Shown here in pieces: positions 6,288 to 15,288 of a stretch of DNA of 40,914 nucleotides. The translations under genes and the position numbers were made by a program. The notes under the pieces were generated by a model that had not been told where the DNA came from, ran no database searches, and was given only the letters and a program-made list of their open reading frames with translations. Positions within the stretch are counted from its first letter, which is position 1; the number at the start of each line of letters is the position of its first letter. This DNA is from CAZDHT01 sp964505325 (lineage in GTDB: Bacteria; Planctomycetota; PUPC01): assembly GCA_964505325.1 (NCBI GenBank), contig CAZDHT010000013.1, forward strand, positions 1-40,914. The letters are read 5' to 3'.

Positions 6288-7469
6288 GTGTCCACGCAGC
6301 CCACCACGCGACCGTTCGATTTCGACTGGTTCAGGACGTTCCTGCTCGACGACCTGCTGCCGCACTGGCTCGAAGCAGCGGTGACCGAAGAGGGGCTCTT
6401 CCAGACGCAGCTCGACCGGCAATGGCGCCGCGTCGGCGAGCCCGTCGGCACCGCCGTCTCGCAGACGCGCCTGCTCTACAACTTCGCGATGGGCTATGAC
6501 CTGACCGGCGACGACGCATATCTCCGCGCGACCGAGTCGGGCGCCCGGTTCCTCATCGAAAAGTTCAGAGACCCGGAACACGGCGGCTGGTTCCATTCAG
6601 TCGGCCCTGGGGGCGCGGTGGTCGACGACCACAAGGATGCCTACGATCTTGCGTTCATCATCTTCGGCCTCTCGCACGCGTTCCGTGTCACAAAGGCGGA
6701 GACATTCAGAGCGGGCATGTCGGAAGCTTGGGACGTTCTCAACTCGCGGTTTCGAGACGAGCATGGCGGCATCATGCGGCGCCTGACCCGAGACTTCCAG
6801 CCGAAGGAGGAGCGGCGGACACAGAACCCGACGATGCACCTGTTCGAGGCGCTGCTCGCCGCCGGCGAGGTCGAGCCGGCCATGCTTGACGAGGCGCTGA
6901 CCCTCGGCAAGTTCGTCCTCAACCGCCTCGTCCGCTGGGACGGCCAGCCGTGCCTGCCCGAGCTCTTTGACCTCGACTGGCGGCCGCTGCCCGAGGAGCA
7001 GGGCGGCTACGTCTGCCTCGGCCATCAGTTCGAGTGGGCGTGGCTCCTCTCGCACGCGGTCGAGAAGGGCCTGCCAAGCTGGTGGATCGCGCCGGCGACC
7101 GATCTCCTCCAGTTCGGCCTGCGCGTCGCGTTGGACGACGACGGCGGCGTGATGGCCAGCTCCACGCCCGAGGGCAAGGTGCTCTCTGCCACCAAGGGCT
7201 GGTGGGAACAATGCGAGTCGAACCGGGCGCTGATGCACCACGCCGTCCTGCGTGGCCGCGCCGACCTTTGGGAACCCGCGCGCCGGGCGGCGGCGTTCGT
7301 CAGGGATCACTACGTCGACGCCGAATACGGCGGGTGGTATTCGAGCATCGCGTCGGAGCCCACCGCCGACAAGCCCCACAAGGGGGGCGGGTTCAAGGTC
7401 GACTACCACGTGGTCGGCATGTGTACCGAAGCGATTCGGCTGAGCGAAGCACGCGCCACCGAAGCCTGA
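6288..7469 (+). CDS. N-acylglucosamine 2-epimerase (AGE)-family sugar epimerase/isomerase
   Basis: 393-residue cytoplasmic (alpha/alpha)6-barrel enzyme of the AGE superfamily, which includes GlcNAc 2-epimerase, cellobiose 2-epimerase and YihS-type aldose-ketose isomerases. Family segments appear in order: RLLYNFAMGYDLTGD, HGGWFHSV, KDAYDLAFIIFGLSHA, NPTMHLFEALLAA, GHQFEWAWLL (His and Glu of the active site), WWEQCESNRAL, YGGWYSSI and GGGFKVDYHVVGM, whose His matches the last catalytic histidine. It probably interconverts free aldoses and ketoses (mannose-type) or 2-epimers; which one cannot be read from the sequence. The GTG start has AAGGGAG upstream and lies two bases after the GNAT stop. 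The RIFT-barrel gene follows after 13 bases, giving a three-gene operon. Confidence 0.88.
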   Translation: MSTQPTTRPFDFDWFRTFLLDDLLPHWLEAAVTEEGLFQTQLDRQWRRVGEPVGTAVSQTRLLYNFAMGYDLTGDDAYLRATESGARFLIEKFRDPEHGGWFHSVGPGGAVVDDHKDAYDLAFIIFGLSHAFRVTKAETFRAGMSEAWDVLNSRFRDEHGGIMRRLTRDFQPKEERRTQNPTMHLFEALLAAGEVEPAMLDEALTLGKFVLNRLVRWDGQPCLPELFDLDWRPLPEEQGGYVCLGHQFEWAWLLSHAVEKGLPSWWIAPATDLLQFGLRVALDDDGGVMASSTPEGKVLSATKGWWEQCESNRALMHHAVLRGRADLWEPARRAAAFVRDHYVDAEYGGWYSSIASEPTADKPHKGGGFKVDYHVVGMCTEAIRLSEARATEA

Positions 7470-7482
7470 GAAAGGTCTCCCA

Positions 7483-9576
7483 ATGAAGCGATGTCTTGCT
7501 GCGGTTCTGCTGGTCTTGTGCATCCTGCCGCGCTGCGGAGCGGCGACGGTGACGGCCGTTACGGTCGAGAACGTTTCCGGGAAGGAGCGTCCGGCGGCGC
7601 CGGCCACGTTCGGGATGATCTTCGCCAAGGGCGACGTGCCCGATTCGGTCGTCGTCAAGGGGATGGAGACCCAGACGGACGTCAAGCGGCGCTGGCCGGA
7701 CGGCTCGGTCAAGCACGCCGTGCTGACCGTACAGTTGCCGCAGATGGCCGCGACCGAGAAGCAGGCACTGAATCTGATGGCGGCGAAGGCAAGGCCGCCG
7801 CGGATCAGCGTCGATCCCAGGGCGGACGCGAAGGACGCCGGCAAGCTCACGGCCGAGTTCAGGATCCACGGAGGCCCGGTCGTGTCGATCAGCGCGAAAG
7901 ACCTGATCGAGTCCATCCCGCCCGTTCGCTCGTGGTTGTTCGGGACGCTGGTCCGGGAATACCACTTCAAGGGCGTGCCGAGGGATGCGAAAGGGCGCCC
8001 TGATCCGGACCTGGAGGTCCGTCTGCGCGTGCGGTGTTATCCCGGAGTCAAGGCGATGCGCGTCGCGGTGGTCGTCGAGAACACCAAGTGGACGTCGCCG
8101 GGCGGCGTGCCTTACGACGTGACGGTTCGCATCGGCGGCAAGGAGGTCTTCGCTCGGAAGCAGGTGGGGGCGTGGCCGGCCGCGGAAATGGGAGGCCGAT
8201 ACGCGACGTACCGCGGCCATCCCAGGGGGACCCGCTGGGTCAAGCGCTTCTGGATCGGGCCCAAGCTCGACGCCGTGCACGTCCGTTATGACCGCACCTA
8301 CCTGAACAAGACGGGGCTCGTGCTGCGCTACGATACGAAGCTCAAGGTGCCGGAGAAGGCGCTGGCCGAGACGGCGGCGTGGTGGGCGAAGTCGCCGACC
8401 GCCATCCTGCAGCGCGGGCTGCTGGTCGCCTACTTCGGGGGCACCGGCGGCCGGCCGGAGATAGGCCCGCTGCCACGGTGGACGACTCGCTACATCTGCA
8501 GCCAGGACCCGCGTCTCAAGGCCGTCACCTTGGGGAGCGGCGATCTCAGCGGAAGCTGCCCCGTCCACATCCGCGACCCCAAGAACGACTGGTTCATCAG
8601 CGTCGACGATTACCCGGAGTACTCGTTCAACAACGCCGCCACTCGGTTCCGCAAGAAGCCCCGCGACACGGCCGGCACGCCGTGGATCATCGCCAAGGGC
8701 AGCTACTTCAGCGTCGACTCCGCCCACCAGGCTTCGCTGGCCTATGTGCCGTACCTGCTCAGCGGCGACTTCTACTACCTCGAAGAGATGGGCTTCTGGG
8801 CGGCGAGGAACATGGTGCAACTCAACTACGCCTACCGCAAGCGGGCCCGGGCCATCATCACCGGGCAGGTCCGCGGCGTCGCCTGGGCGCTGCGCAACCA
8901 CGTCCACGCCGCCGCGCTCTACCCCGACGGTTCCCGGGGCAAGGCCTACTTCGAGGCCAAGCTCGACAGCAACCTGGAATACCACAAGGCGCACGCGACC
9001 GCGCCGGACGCCTCGCCGCTCGGCATCTTCAAGTGGGGCGCCCGCTTCGCCTACACCTCGGGGGCGGCGTGGCGCTCGATGCCCCGACGCTACTACAGCA
9101 TGGCCGGCTGGATGCATAACTTCCTCGCGTGGGCCTTCGGCCACATCGCCGACCACGGCTACGAGAAAGCGAAGCCGACCCGCGACTACCTGATGACCTT
9201 CTCCGTCGGCCTGGCCGCCCATCCCAAGGAAATCTCGCCGTACTCCAGCATCGCGTACTTCGTGTTCGTCGGGGAGAATCCGCCGGAGAAGGGCAAGCCG
9301 GCCCGCTGGCCGAAGACGTGGAAGGAACTCAGCGAGCTGAACTACAACAGCCCCACGCCGAGCGGCAAGCCGCGCCAACCGCCGACCAAGATGAGCTGGC
9401 CGCTCTACGGCGGGTCCTACTCCTACATCACGCGGGGCGTGGCGATCGAGGCCATCCGGGCCGGTCTCCCCAAGGCCCGCGTCGCTCTCAAGTGGCTTGA
9501 CGCCAATCTGCCCCCGCGGCACAAAGTCATGGCCTCCGACCCCTCGTGGGCATTCGAGGTGCCGCCGGAGAAGTGA
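7483..9576 (+). CDS. Secreted RIFT-barrel / alpha-toroid protein (PcRGLX/YetA-related)
   Basis: 697-residue exported protein. A Sec signal peptide (about residues 1-21, hydrophobic LAAVLLVLCILP, cleavage near GAAT) precedes an N-terminal beta-rich domain containing KRRWPDGSVKHAVLTV, the hallmark of RIFT-barrel domains found in exo-rhamnogalacturonan lyase-like (PL26) and YetA-like proteins. Residues ~380-690 are helical with aromatic, His-rich loops (RNHVHAAALYPDG, YYSMAGWMHNFLAWAFGH) as in alpha/alpha-toroid polysaccharide lyases. Catalytic residues were not assigned. Role: probable binding or cleavage of an acidic plant or algal polysaccharide outside the cytoplasm; this is inference. The ATG at 7483 has AAAGG upstream and follows the AGE gene by 13 bp. 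Confidence 0.72.
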   Translation: MKRCLAAVLLVLCILPRCGAATVTAVTVENVSGKERPAAPATFGMIFAKGDVPDSVVVKGMETQTDVKRRWPDGSVKHAVLTVQLPQMAATEKQALNLMAAKARPPRISVDPRADAKDAGKLTAEFRIHGGPVVSISAKDLIESIPPVRSWLFGTLVREYHFKGVPRDAKGRPDPDLEVRLRVRCYPGVKAMRVAVVVENTKWTSPGGVPYDVTVRIGGKEVFARKQVGAWPAAEMGGRYATYRGHPRGTRWVKRFWIGPKLDAVHVRYDRTYLNKTGLVLRYDTKLKVPEKALAETAAWWAKSPTAILQRGLLVAYFGGTGGRPEIGPLPRWTTRYICSQDPRLKAVTLGSGDLSGSCPVHIRDPKNDWFISVDDYPEYSFNNAATRFRKKPRDTAGTPWIIAKGSYFSVDSAHQASLAYVPYLLSGDFYYLEEMGFWAARNMVQLNYAYRKRARAIITGQVRGVAWALRNHVHAAALYPDGSRGKAYFEAKLDSNLEYHKAHATAPDASPLGIFKWGARFAYTSGAAWRSMPRRYYSMAGWMHNFLAWAFGHIADHGYEKAKPTRDYLMTFSVGLAAHPKEISPYSSIAYFVFVGENPPEKGKPARWPKTWKELSELNYNSPTPSGKPRQPPTKMSWPLYGGSYSYITRGVAIEAIRAGLPKARVALKWLDANLPPRHKVMASDPSWAFEVPPEK

Positions 9577-9705
9577 GCATTCGGCCCGCTTCGCCGGCGA
9601 AGAGCATTCCGGCGTTGCAGGGGCGTTCAATTGAACGCGCCTGCGACCGACGCGACACCGCGCTGTCATCAAAACCCCACATTTGCGGTGTCGACTCCCC
9701 TCCGG

Positions 9706-9730
9706 GGAGTGGATATTCTCAATGGGGGGT
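9706..9730 (+). repeat. Dispersed GGAGTGGAT…CTG/CAA…GGGG repeat, copy 1
   Basis: Contains GGAGTGGATATTCTCAATGG, related to copies at 9827-9878 (reverse), 17601-17621 and 40863-40914. It is the most diverged of the four: CTCAATGG replaces CTGAACGG. Confidence 0.6.
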
Positions 9731-9826
9731 GACGTGGGCAGTGGGCTTCGTTCTTCGTGGCACGGGCGTCTCGCCCGTGGGCGATCACGGCCGGGACGGC
9801 CGTGCCACAGGGGGCGTGCCGCCCGA

Positions 9827-9878
9827 CGCCGCAGGCGGCGACTGCTCCGAAATACCCCCCGTTCAGACGATCCACTCC
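9827..9878 (-). repeat. Dispersed 52-bp repeat, copy 2
   Basis: Reverse complement of the 52 bases at 40863-40914 with a single mismatch (51 of 52 identical). It begins (minus strand) GGAGTGGATCGTCTGAACGG, passes GTATTTCGGAGCAGT and ends with the palindromic CGCCGCCTGCGGCG. It lies just upstream of the promoter of the 1022-aa gene. Confidence 0.8.
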
Positions 9879-9893
9879 CCTCCGGGACCGAGC

Positions 9894-9922
9894 TTGACCC
9901 GCACCTGCCGCAGCGCTAGAGT
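9894..9922 (+). promoter_or_regulatory. Putative promoter of the 1022-aa RIFT-barrel gene
   Basis: TTGACC (9894-9899), exactly 17 bases, TAGAGT (9917-9922); the start codon is at 9984. It has the same -10 style (TAGANT) as the promoters at 1930 and 15289. Confidence 0.55.
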
Positions 9923-9983
9923 ACGTTTAGATTCCGGCCACATCCCCCGGGGGACATGATCCCGGCTGATAGGAGTATCAGAA

Positions 9984-12900
9984 GTGAACAGGTGTCTTGT
10001 TGCGTGTCTGATCGTGTTGTTCGTAGCCCCTGCGTTCGGAGCAGCGCTTTCACTCCCCATTACGGTGGAAGAGCCGGCGGGTCTGGCCCGGGTGGCCGAG
10101 CCGGTGTCGGGTGGGATTCCGCTGCCGCAGGGGCGGTACAAGAAGGGGCAGCCGTTCGCTCTCTTCGAGGATGGGAGAGAAGTGCCGCTTCAGGTCTCTC
10201 CGCTGGTGGTCGACGAGAACGGCTACCTGCGGTGGATCCTGCTGGACTTCCAGACCGACCTGAACGCGAGCGAGAAGAAGACGTTCACCCTGGAAGCCGT
10301 GAAGCCCACAGCCGAGCCGCCTCAACCGCTCAAGGTGACGGACCAGCGCGCCAGCGTGAGCGTAGACACCGGGAAGGTCAAGTTCGTCATCGCCAGGATG
10401 AGGCCGTTCGGCCTGTTCGACTCGGTGTCGGCGGCGGGCAGGCAGGTCGCTGCCGGGGGTGAAGCCAGCTACACGGACGACTTCGACGGCAAGCGCTACG
10501 TGGCGGACAAGCCGACGAGCGTGGTGGTCGAATACAACGGTCCGATACGCACCACCGTCGCGGTCAAGGGCCGGTTCGTCGGCGACGACCAGAGCAAGCT
10601 GCAATACATCGCCCGCGTCACCGCCTGGGCCGGGCGCAGCGACGTGCACGTCAAGTACGCGCTCTCCAACTCGAACCCCGATCACTACTCGTTCCGGCGG
10701 ATCAAGGACTCGACGGTCAAGCTGAAGCTCGCGGGCCGCCCCGGCGCCACCGTCATCGGCGCGGCCAAACCGCTCAACGCGGCCGGCGACGCCTGGATGC
10801 ACCAGTCGATGCGCGTCATCAGCGCCGCCATCCACAGCCACGACAGATTCCAGGCCTGCTCGTGGCTCCGTCAGACCCCCGGCGCCTCGGGGCCCGGCGG
10901 CTGCAAGGCGGTCAGCGGCGGCAAAGACCTGTGGGTCAGCCAGGGCAAGGGCGATGTCGCGGAAGGTTGGCTCGCGGCCGGTGGCGTGTGGGTGACGGAC
11001 CTCTACTTCGTCGATGACCCGCCTCGCCGGCTGGCCGTCGACCAGGGCGCGCTGGCGCTGACCGGCATCACCGAGCCGCTGGAGGGCACCCAGCCGCCCT
11101 TCGCCGTGAGGCCGCGCTGGCTGTTCGATTGCTCGCACCTGAGTTCGCAGTACGTGTTCGACTTCGCCGCCCCGGCCGACACGGCGACGATGTCGGCCAA
11201 GGCGAAGCGCTGGCGCGCCCGCCTGTGGGCCATGGCCCCGCCCGCGTGGTACTTCGAGACCGGCGGGCTGGCGGCTGGCCGGTTCGGCACCCAGGCCGAC
11301 GAGTTCAAGTGCTACGACACGTGGGGCTGGAAGTACGATAAATCCAAAGCGCCCAAGGGTCCGGCCGGGCAGACCGGGCGCATCAAGCGCTGGAGCGCCG
11401 GCGATGACAACCACTTCGTGAGCGAGCAGGACACGGTCGACGGCCTGCTTCTGATGTACCTTCGCACCGGCCGGCGCAGTTTCTTTGACGCCTGCGAGGC
11501 GTGGGTCAATTACTTCATGGACCTCCAGACGTGGCGGACGGACGGCTGGCGCTGGAAGGACGGCGGCGGCTGGTGGCACGGCGGGCCGGCGGGCAATCGC
11601 CCGCAGCGCGCCGCCGACCCGGTCACCGGGGTCCGCAACCGCCTCCCCGCGGAATGGGCCAAGTCGTTCAAAGCCAGGCCCAAGAACTGGGACCGCGCCA
11701 CGTGCCTCAACATCAGCTACCTGTTCCTCGCCAAGGCCTGCCACTGCCACAACTGGGGCGAGGGGCTGGCCGAGTGGTACTGCCTGACCGGCGACCGAGA
11801 CGCGTACGAGGCCGCCATCGACACCGTCGAGCAGAACTACGACACCCAGCGCCGTGCGTTCCGCCGGGTCCCGGGGCAGGCCAGAGGATACTCCCGCGAT
11901 TTCACCCGCACCTGCTACCTGACCAACGCCACCCGCCTCATCGCGCCCACCGATCCGTATGTGGTCGAGGCGAGTGACTACCTTACCCGCTGCTTTCTCG
12001 AACGGCCGGACAAGGAGCCGCGCGGCCTGGTCAATGGCCCGGGCCGCCTGCGCGGCGGTCTCGCCGACAAGGCGCTCAGGGGCTACGTCGGGGCGCAGGG
12101 GGTCGCAGAGGCGAAGCGCCTGGGCATCGTCATCGACGCCAAGACCGGCCAGCTCACGGACCCGAAGACCGGCGCGAAGTGGTACCCGATCGCCGGCGTC
12201 GGCACGTGGATGTACCCGCCGCTCTCGCGGGCGATGGGGCTGTACGAGCGCCTGACGGGCAGCGAAGACGCGCAGGACTGGGTGATTGCCTATGGCCAGG
12301 CGGTAGCGCGGGTCATGTGGCAGCCCAAGCACGGCAACCTCCACAGCAAGTTCCTCGCCGACTTCCCGAAGAAGGGCGTAGTCCAGGACCTGGGCAGTTG
12401 GCTCCTGCCCGAGGGCGCCAAGAACGGAGAGGGCGTCCAGATCAGCGGCTACCTCGGCGGGTTCTATCCTGATGTGTCCGCCCGCGCGTATTCGTTGTGT
12501 GGCGAGCCCATCCTCAAGCAGCGGGCGTACGACTACTGGTACTACAGCAGCCACCGCGGCAACGCCGCCAAGATGCACAACATCGGCGGCGTCGGGCGCT
12601 GGGTCAACCTGTACAGCACCCACAACGAGAGCGTCTGCTTCACCGGCCACACGTTCCACATCTGGGCGCATCCGCGCAAGGACGTCCAGGCGCCCGCGGC
12701 GATCACCGACCTGAAGGTCACGATCGGCGGCGAGGTGGCGACGGTCAGCTTCACCGCGCCCGCCGACCAGGGCGGCGGGAAGGTCGTCCGCTACCAGGTC
12801 AAGTGCTCCGACAAGCCCATCGTCGACTACGAGATGTTCCTCACGAAGTACGCCGCGAACGAGGACGCGTCGGTTGCCAACTGGTGGATGGCGACGAACC

Positions 12901-13052
12901 TGAAGGAAGAACCGCCGCCGAAGAAGGCGGGAGCGAAGGAGAGTTTCGTCGTCGCCGGCGTGCCCGAGGGTGCGAAGTACTTCGCCGTGCGCAGCTTCGA
13001 CGATTCGAATAATCGCAGCGCGATGAGCAACGTGGCCGGGACCGGCGAATGA
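9984..13052 (+). CDS. Secreted PcRGLX/YetA-like exo-lyase-type protein with FN3-like tail
   Basis: 1022-residue exported protein. After a signal peptide (residues 1-19, ending AFGAA) the start of the mature protein, LPITVEEPAGLARVAEPVSG, is the typical opening of the PcRGLX/YetA-like RIFT-barrel domain known from PL26 exo-rhamnogalacturonan lyases. A second beta-rich domain follows. A long alpha-toroid (about residues 430-880) contains LLLMYLRTGRRSFFDACEAW, LAKACHCHNWGEGLAEWY and GVGTWMYPPLSRAMGLYE. A fibronectin-III-like beta-sandwich forms residues ~908-1022 (AAITDLKVTIGGEVATVSFT … YFAVRSFDDSNNRSAMSN). Likely role: extracytoplasmic processing of pectin-like or other acidic polysaccharide; substrate unproven. 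The GTG start has ATAGGAG eight bases upstream and a promoter at 9894. A second family member is at 25687-28173. Confidence 0.78.
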   Translation: MNRCLVACLIVLFVAPAFGAALSLPITVEEPAGLARVAEPVSGGIPLPQGRYKKGQPFALFEDGREVPLQVSPLVVDENGYLRWILLDFQTDLNASEKKTFTLEAVKPTAEPPQPLKVTDQRASVSVDTGKVKFVIARMRPFGLFDSVSAAGRQVAAGGEASYTDDFDGKRYVADKPTSVVVEYNGPIRTTVAVKGRFVGDDQSKLQYIARVTAWAGRSDVHVKYALSNSNPDHYSFRRIKDSTVKLKLAGRPGATVIGAAKPLNAAGDAWMHQSMRVISAAIHSHDRFQACSWLRQTPGASGPGGCKAVSGGKDLWVSQGKGDVAEGWLAAGGVWVTDLYFVDDPPRRLAVDQGALALTGITEPLEGTQPPFAVRPRWLFDCSHLSSQYVFDFAAPADTATMSAKAKRWRARLWAMAPPAWYFETGGLAAGRFGTQADEFKCYDTWGWKYDKSKAPKGPAGQTGRIKRWSAGDDNHFVSEQDTVDGLLLMYLRTGRRSFFDACEAWVNYFMDLQTWRTDGWRWKDGGGWWHGGPAGNRPQRAADPVTGVRNRLPAEWAKSFKARPKNWDRATCLNISYLFLAKACHCHNWGEGLAEWYCLTGDRDAYEAAIDTVEQNYDTQRRAFRRVPGQARGYSRDFTRTCYLTNATRLIAPTDPYVVEASDYLTRCFLERPDKEPRGLVNGPGRLRGGLADKALRGYVGAQGVAEAKRLGIVIDAKTGQLTDPKTGAKWYPIAGVGTWMYPPLSRAMGLYERLTGSEDAQDWVIAYGQAVARVMWQPKHGNLHSKFLADFPKKGVVQDLGSWLLPEGAKNGEGVQISGYLGGFYPDVSARAYSLCGEPILKQRAYDYWYYSSHRGNAAKMHNIGGVGRWVNLYSTHNESVCFTGHTFHIWAHPRKDVQAPAAITDLKVTIGGEVATVSFTAPADQGGGKVVRYQVKCSDKPIVDYEMFLTKYAANEDASVANWWMATNLKEEPPPKKAGAKESFVVAGVPEGAKYFAVRSFDDSNNRSAMSNVAGTGE

Positions 13053-13102
13053 AAGCGCGAAACACTGGGCGCCGCAAGGGCACCCCGGGCGCCCGTCCGC
13101 GC

Positions 13103-13132
13103 TTGCGGCCGTTCGCTGCGGGCGCCTATAAT
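13103..13132 (+). promoter_or_regulatory. Putative promoter of the HEAT/prepilin operon
   Basis: TTGCGG (13103-13108), an 18-base spacer and a perfect TATAAT (13127-13132), about 40 bases before the start of the HEAT-repeat gene. Confidence 0.5.
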
Positions 13133-13171
13133 TGAACGGGGCGGAGGAGCCCGGCACCCACTTAGGACCTC

Positions 13172-13942
13172 TTGGACGACGCGGGGCAAATGGCGGCGAA
13201 AACGCTTCGAAACGTCCTGGTACCCGTGTGCTTCATCGCCACGCTGATCGTCTTCGTCTGCGTCCTCTGGAGCCGAAGCCGCCCGGAACGAAGGCCGCCC
13301 CCAAGTCAGATCGATTCACTCATCGCAAGGACCCGTAGCGGCGAGGTCCGGGCGCAGTGCCAGGCGATCGCGGCGCTGGGCCAAGCGCGCTCGCCCCGAG
13401 CCTTGCCGGTCCTGCTCCACAAGCTCAAGCACCCGACAGCGAACGTCCGCGAGGCCGCCGCCCGCGCTCTCGGCCACTGCGGCGACCCCAAGGCCGTCAA
13501 GCCGCTCGTCGGCGCACTGGATGACAAGAACACGCGCGTCCGCTTCAGCGCTATCCGCGCGCTGGGCAGGCTGGCCGATCCCGGCGCGCTGCCTGCACTG
13601 AAGCAACGCGTCGACTCGGGAGACACACTGGCCGCCGACGCGGCGCTCGCGATCGGAAAACTGAAGACCCCCAAGGCAGAGAGTGTCCTCCTGAAGGCGC
13701 TGTTCTCGCCCAGGATGAACGTCCGCCTCGGCACAATCGAGGGCTTGGCCCTCTGCGGCACGCGGGAGGCCATCGCCCCGCTCGAAAAGCTGCTCCGGAA
13801 CCCCCTCGCCGGACTCGATCCCGCGTTCCTCGCGCGGGCGGATGCCGTGGGAGAAACGATCGAACCGATCCAGGTCGCCGGGCCGTGCAAACGAGCCCTG
13901 GCCGCCATCCGGGCGCGCGCAGAAAGGGGAAAACCGCAGTGA
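13172..13942 (+). CDS. Membrane-anchored HEAT-repeat protein
   Basis: 256-residue protein with one N-terminal transmembrane segment (about residues 15-34, VLVPVCFIATLIVFVCVLW), then four to five PBS-lyase-type HEAT repeats. The units are recognisable by A-A-A-R-A-L-G, I-R-A-L-G-R-L-A-D-P and E-G-L-A-L-C-G (about residues 60-205), each a pair of short helices. Such domains are protein-binding scaffolds; no enzymatic residues are evident. The start is either TTG at 13172 (AGGA four bases before) or ATG at 13190; the difference is six residues. The stop overlaps the next gene's GTG (GTGA), so the two are translationally coupled and probably act together at the inner membrane. Confidence 0.75.
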   Translation: MDDAGQMAAKTLRNVLVPVCFIATLIVFVCVLWSRSRPERRPPPSQIDSLIARTRSGEVRAQCQAIAALGQARSPRALPVLLHKLKHPTANVREAAARALGHCGDPKAVKPLVGALDDKNTRVRFSAIRALGRLADPGALPALKQRVDSGDTLAADAALAIGKLKTPKAESVLLKALFSPRMNVRLGTIEGLALCGTREAIAPLEKLLRNPLAGLDPAFLARADAVGETIEPIQVAGPCKRALAAIRARAERGKPQ

Positions 13943-15255
13943 ACACACAGCGCTGCCGCGCCGGATTCTCACTCTCCGAGCTGATCATCGTCATCACCAT
14001 AATCCTCCTCCTCGCGTCGATGTTGATCGTCGTCATCGACAAGCTCTACGTCGAAGCGGCGCGGCTCAGGTGCCAGCACCACCTCGAACAAATCCACCAG
14101 GCCTGCGTTCTCTTCCGGAACAGAAACAAGAAGGCGCTTCCGAAAGCGTTCAGCAACGAGATCAAGCTGGCGGGCGGCCTCGTCCTCAAGGTGCGCTGGT
14201 ACCAGGCCCTCGACGAGTTCCTCAGCGACTCGGCAGTGCTCGGCTGCCCCAGCGCCGAAACGGACTACGCGCGCGTCAGCGGGCCGGCCCTGCCGATCCA
14301 GGGGTTCCTACTGCCGCAGGGCCGCAATCCGGACTTGTGGGACGAGATCCGCTGGGACGGCGACCTGTTCAAGTTCCGAAACTGGATGGACGACCAGATG
14401 CCCGGAGGCTTCAGCTACGAAACGGGCGAGGTGGACGTCACGGAGGAACTGCTGGAAGGAAAGGCTCAGTTCTGGAACTGCGTTCACTTCGGAGGATCGC
14501 AGTTCAAGCCCGAAGAGATTCAGCACCTCGCCGCGTTCAACCGCCAGGGGCACGGCGTTCACCTGTTCTCCGAGTACTTCGCGGGCGTCGGCGGAGAAGA
14601 GGTCAACGAGCTGGGCGCCGCCCTCGGCTATGGCATCCACGCCGGAGACGGCGGCTACGTCTACACCTGGATCACCTACGACCCGAACGAGCATCCCGTG
14701 ATGAAGGGCGTTCTAAAAATGGCCACCGCCTACACCCCGGCCGGATTCGTCAAGTCGTCCGGCCCCGACGACCGTACCGTCCAAACGGTCGGCAAGATGC
14801 ACCACCGCGAAATCAACAGCAGCACCAGCCCGACCCGCGACTACTGGCACGTCGCCACCTGGGACGACGGCGTCGGACGGGTCGTCGTGCAGGGGGGCTG
14901 GAACGCCATCGGCAAACACTTCGAACGAGTGCCCCCGAGCGGGACGAACGACGTCAAAGCCTACTGCACCAACGTCGCCAACTGGCTCGGCTACGTGACG
15001 GAGGGCAACTGCACCTACGGGTACAACAACCGGATCGGCCGGACCGCCCGCCGGCCCGCCGCAACCACCATCCTGGTCATGGACTACTGCGACTGGGAGA
15101 TCGACCACGACGGCGTCGAAAGCGACCACGACGACGGCTTCGTCGCCCTGCGTCACGGCGGCCGGGCCAACGCGCTGTTCGCCGACGGCACCGTCAGACC
15201 CCTTCGCATCGATGAGATCACCGACGGCATGTGGACCGTCGAGCCCGCCGATTGA
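13939..15255 (+). CDS. Type IV prepilin-like / type II secretion G-like protein with H-x9-DG motif
   Basis: 438-residue protein. Residues 1-32 are a classic prepilin leader: cleavage expected after Gly9, mature sequence FSLSELIIVITIILLLASML with Glu at +5. A helix (YVEAARLRCQHHLEQIHQACVLF) follows, and near the C-terminus HGGRANALFADG fits the H-x9-DG motif typical of the large prepilin-like families of Planctomycetota, Lentisphaerota and Verrucomicrobiota. The ~280-residue middle region is unusually long and rich in aromatic and charged residues. It is probably a minor pseudopilin or surface-anchored protein. The start is GTG at 13939, which overlaps the HEAT gene stop and has AAAGGGG upstream; the longer frame starting at 13885 would put a charged tail before the leader. 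Confidence 0.85.
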   Translation: MNTQRCRAGFSLSELIIVITIILLLASMLIVVIDKLYVEAARLRCQHHLEQIHQACVLFRNRNKKALPKAFSNEIKLAGGLVLKVRWYQALDEFLSDSAVLGCPSAETDYARVSGPALPIQGFLLPQGRNPDLWDEIRWDGDLFKFRNWMDDQMPGGFSYETGEVDVTEELLEGKAQFWNCVHFGGSQFKPEEIQHLAAFNRQGHGVHLFSEYFAGVGGEEVNELGAALGYGIHAGDGGYVYTWITYDPNEHPVMKGVLKMATAYTPAGFVKSSGPDDRTVQTVGKMHHREINSSTSPTRDYWHVATWDDGVGRVVVQGGWNAIGKHFERVPPSGTNDVKAYCTNVANWLGYVTEGNCTYGYNNRIGRTARRPAATTILVMDYCDWEIDHDGVESDHDDGFVALRHGGRANALFADGTVRPLRIDEITDGMWTVEPAD

Positions 15256-15288
15256 CCCCCGCCACCGCGCCCACATCTTCGGACAAGA

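Larger units (their letters stand above)
9577..9893. repeat. Repeat-rich spacer with palindromes and 'HGRDARAT'-type hairpins
   Basis: No gene is believable here. The spacer holds: a 28-base near-perfect palindrome (9617-9644) centred on TTCAATTGAA; GGGG-bracketed sequence around 9698-9730 with the dispersed motif GTGGATATTCTCAATGGG; a hairpin CACGGGCG/CGCCCGTG (9760-9778); a second CACGGCC/GGCCGTG type stem; and CGCCGCAGGCGGCG (9827-9840) running into the 52-base repeat copy at 9827-9878. Minus-strand translation of the middle part gives the HGRDARAT peptide, a known by-product of intergenic repeats in PVC genomes rather than a protein. Confidence 0.7.

Noticed and set aside
9669..9875. 68-residue minus-strand frame containing HGRDARAT
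   Set aside because: This peptide is the translation of intergenic hairpin repeats widespread in PVC genomes; no start signal, and it spans dispersed repeats.
10050..13157. 1035-residue open frame on the minus strand, and similar long antisense frames at 7393-9672, 17685-20636 and 25612-28218
   Set aside because: They lie opposite clearly recognisable secreted proteins, are Arg/Ala/Val/His-rich, have no domain or ribosome site, and arise from high G+C at the third codon position of the real genes.
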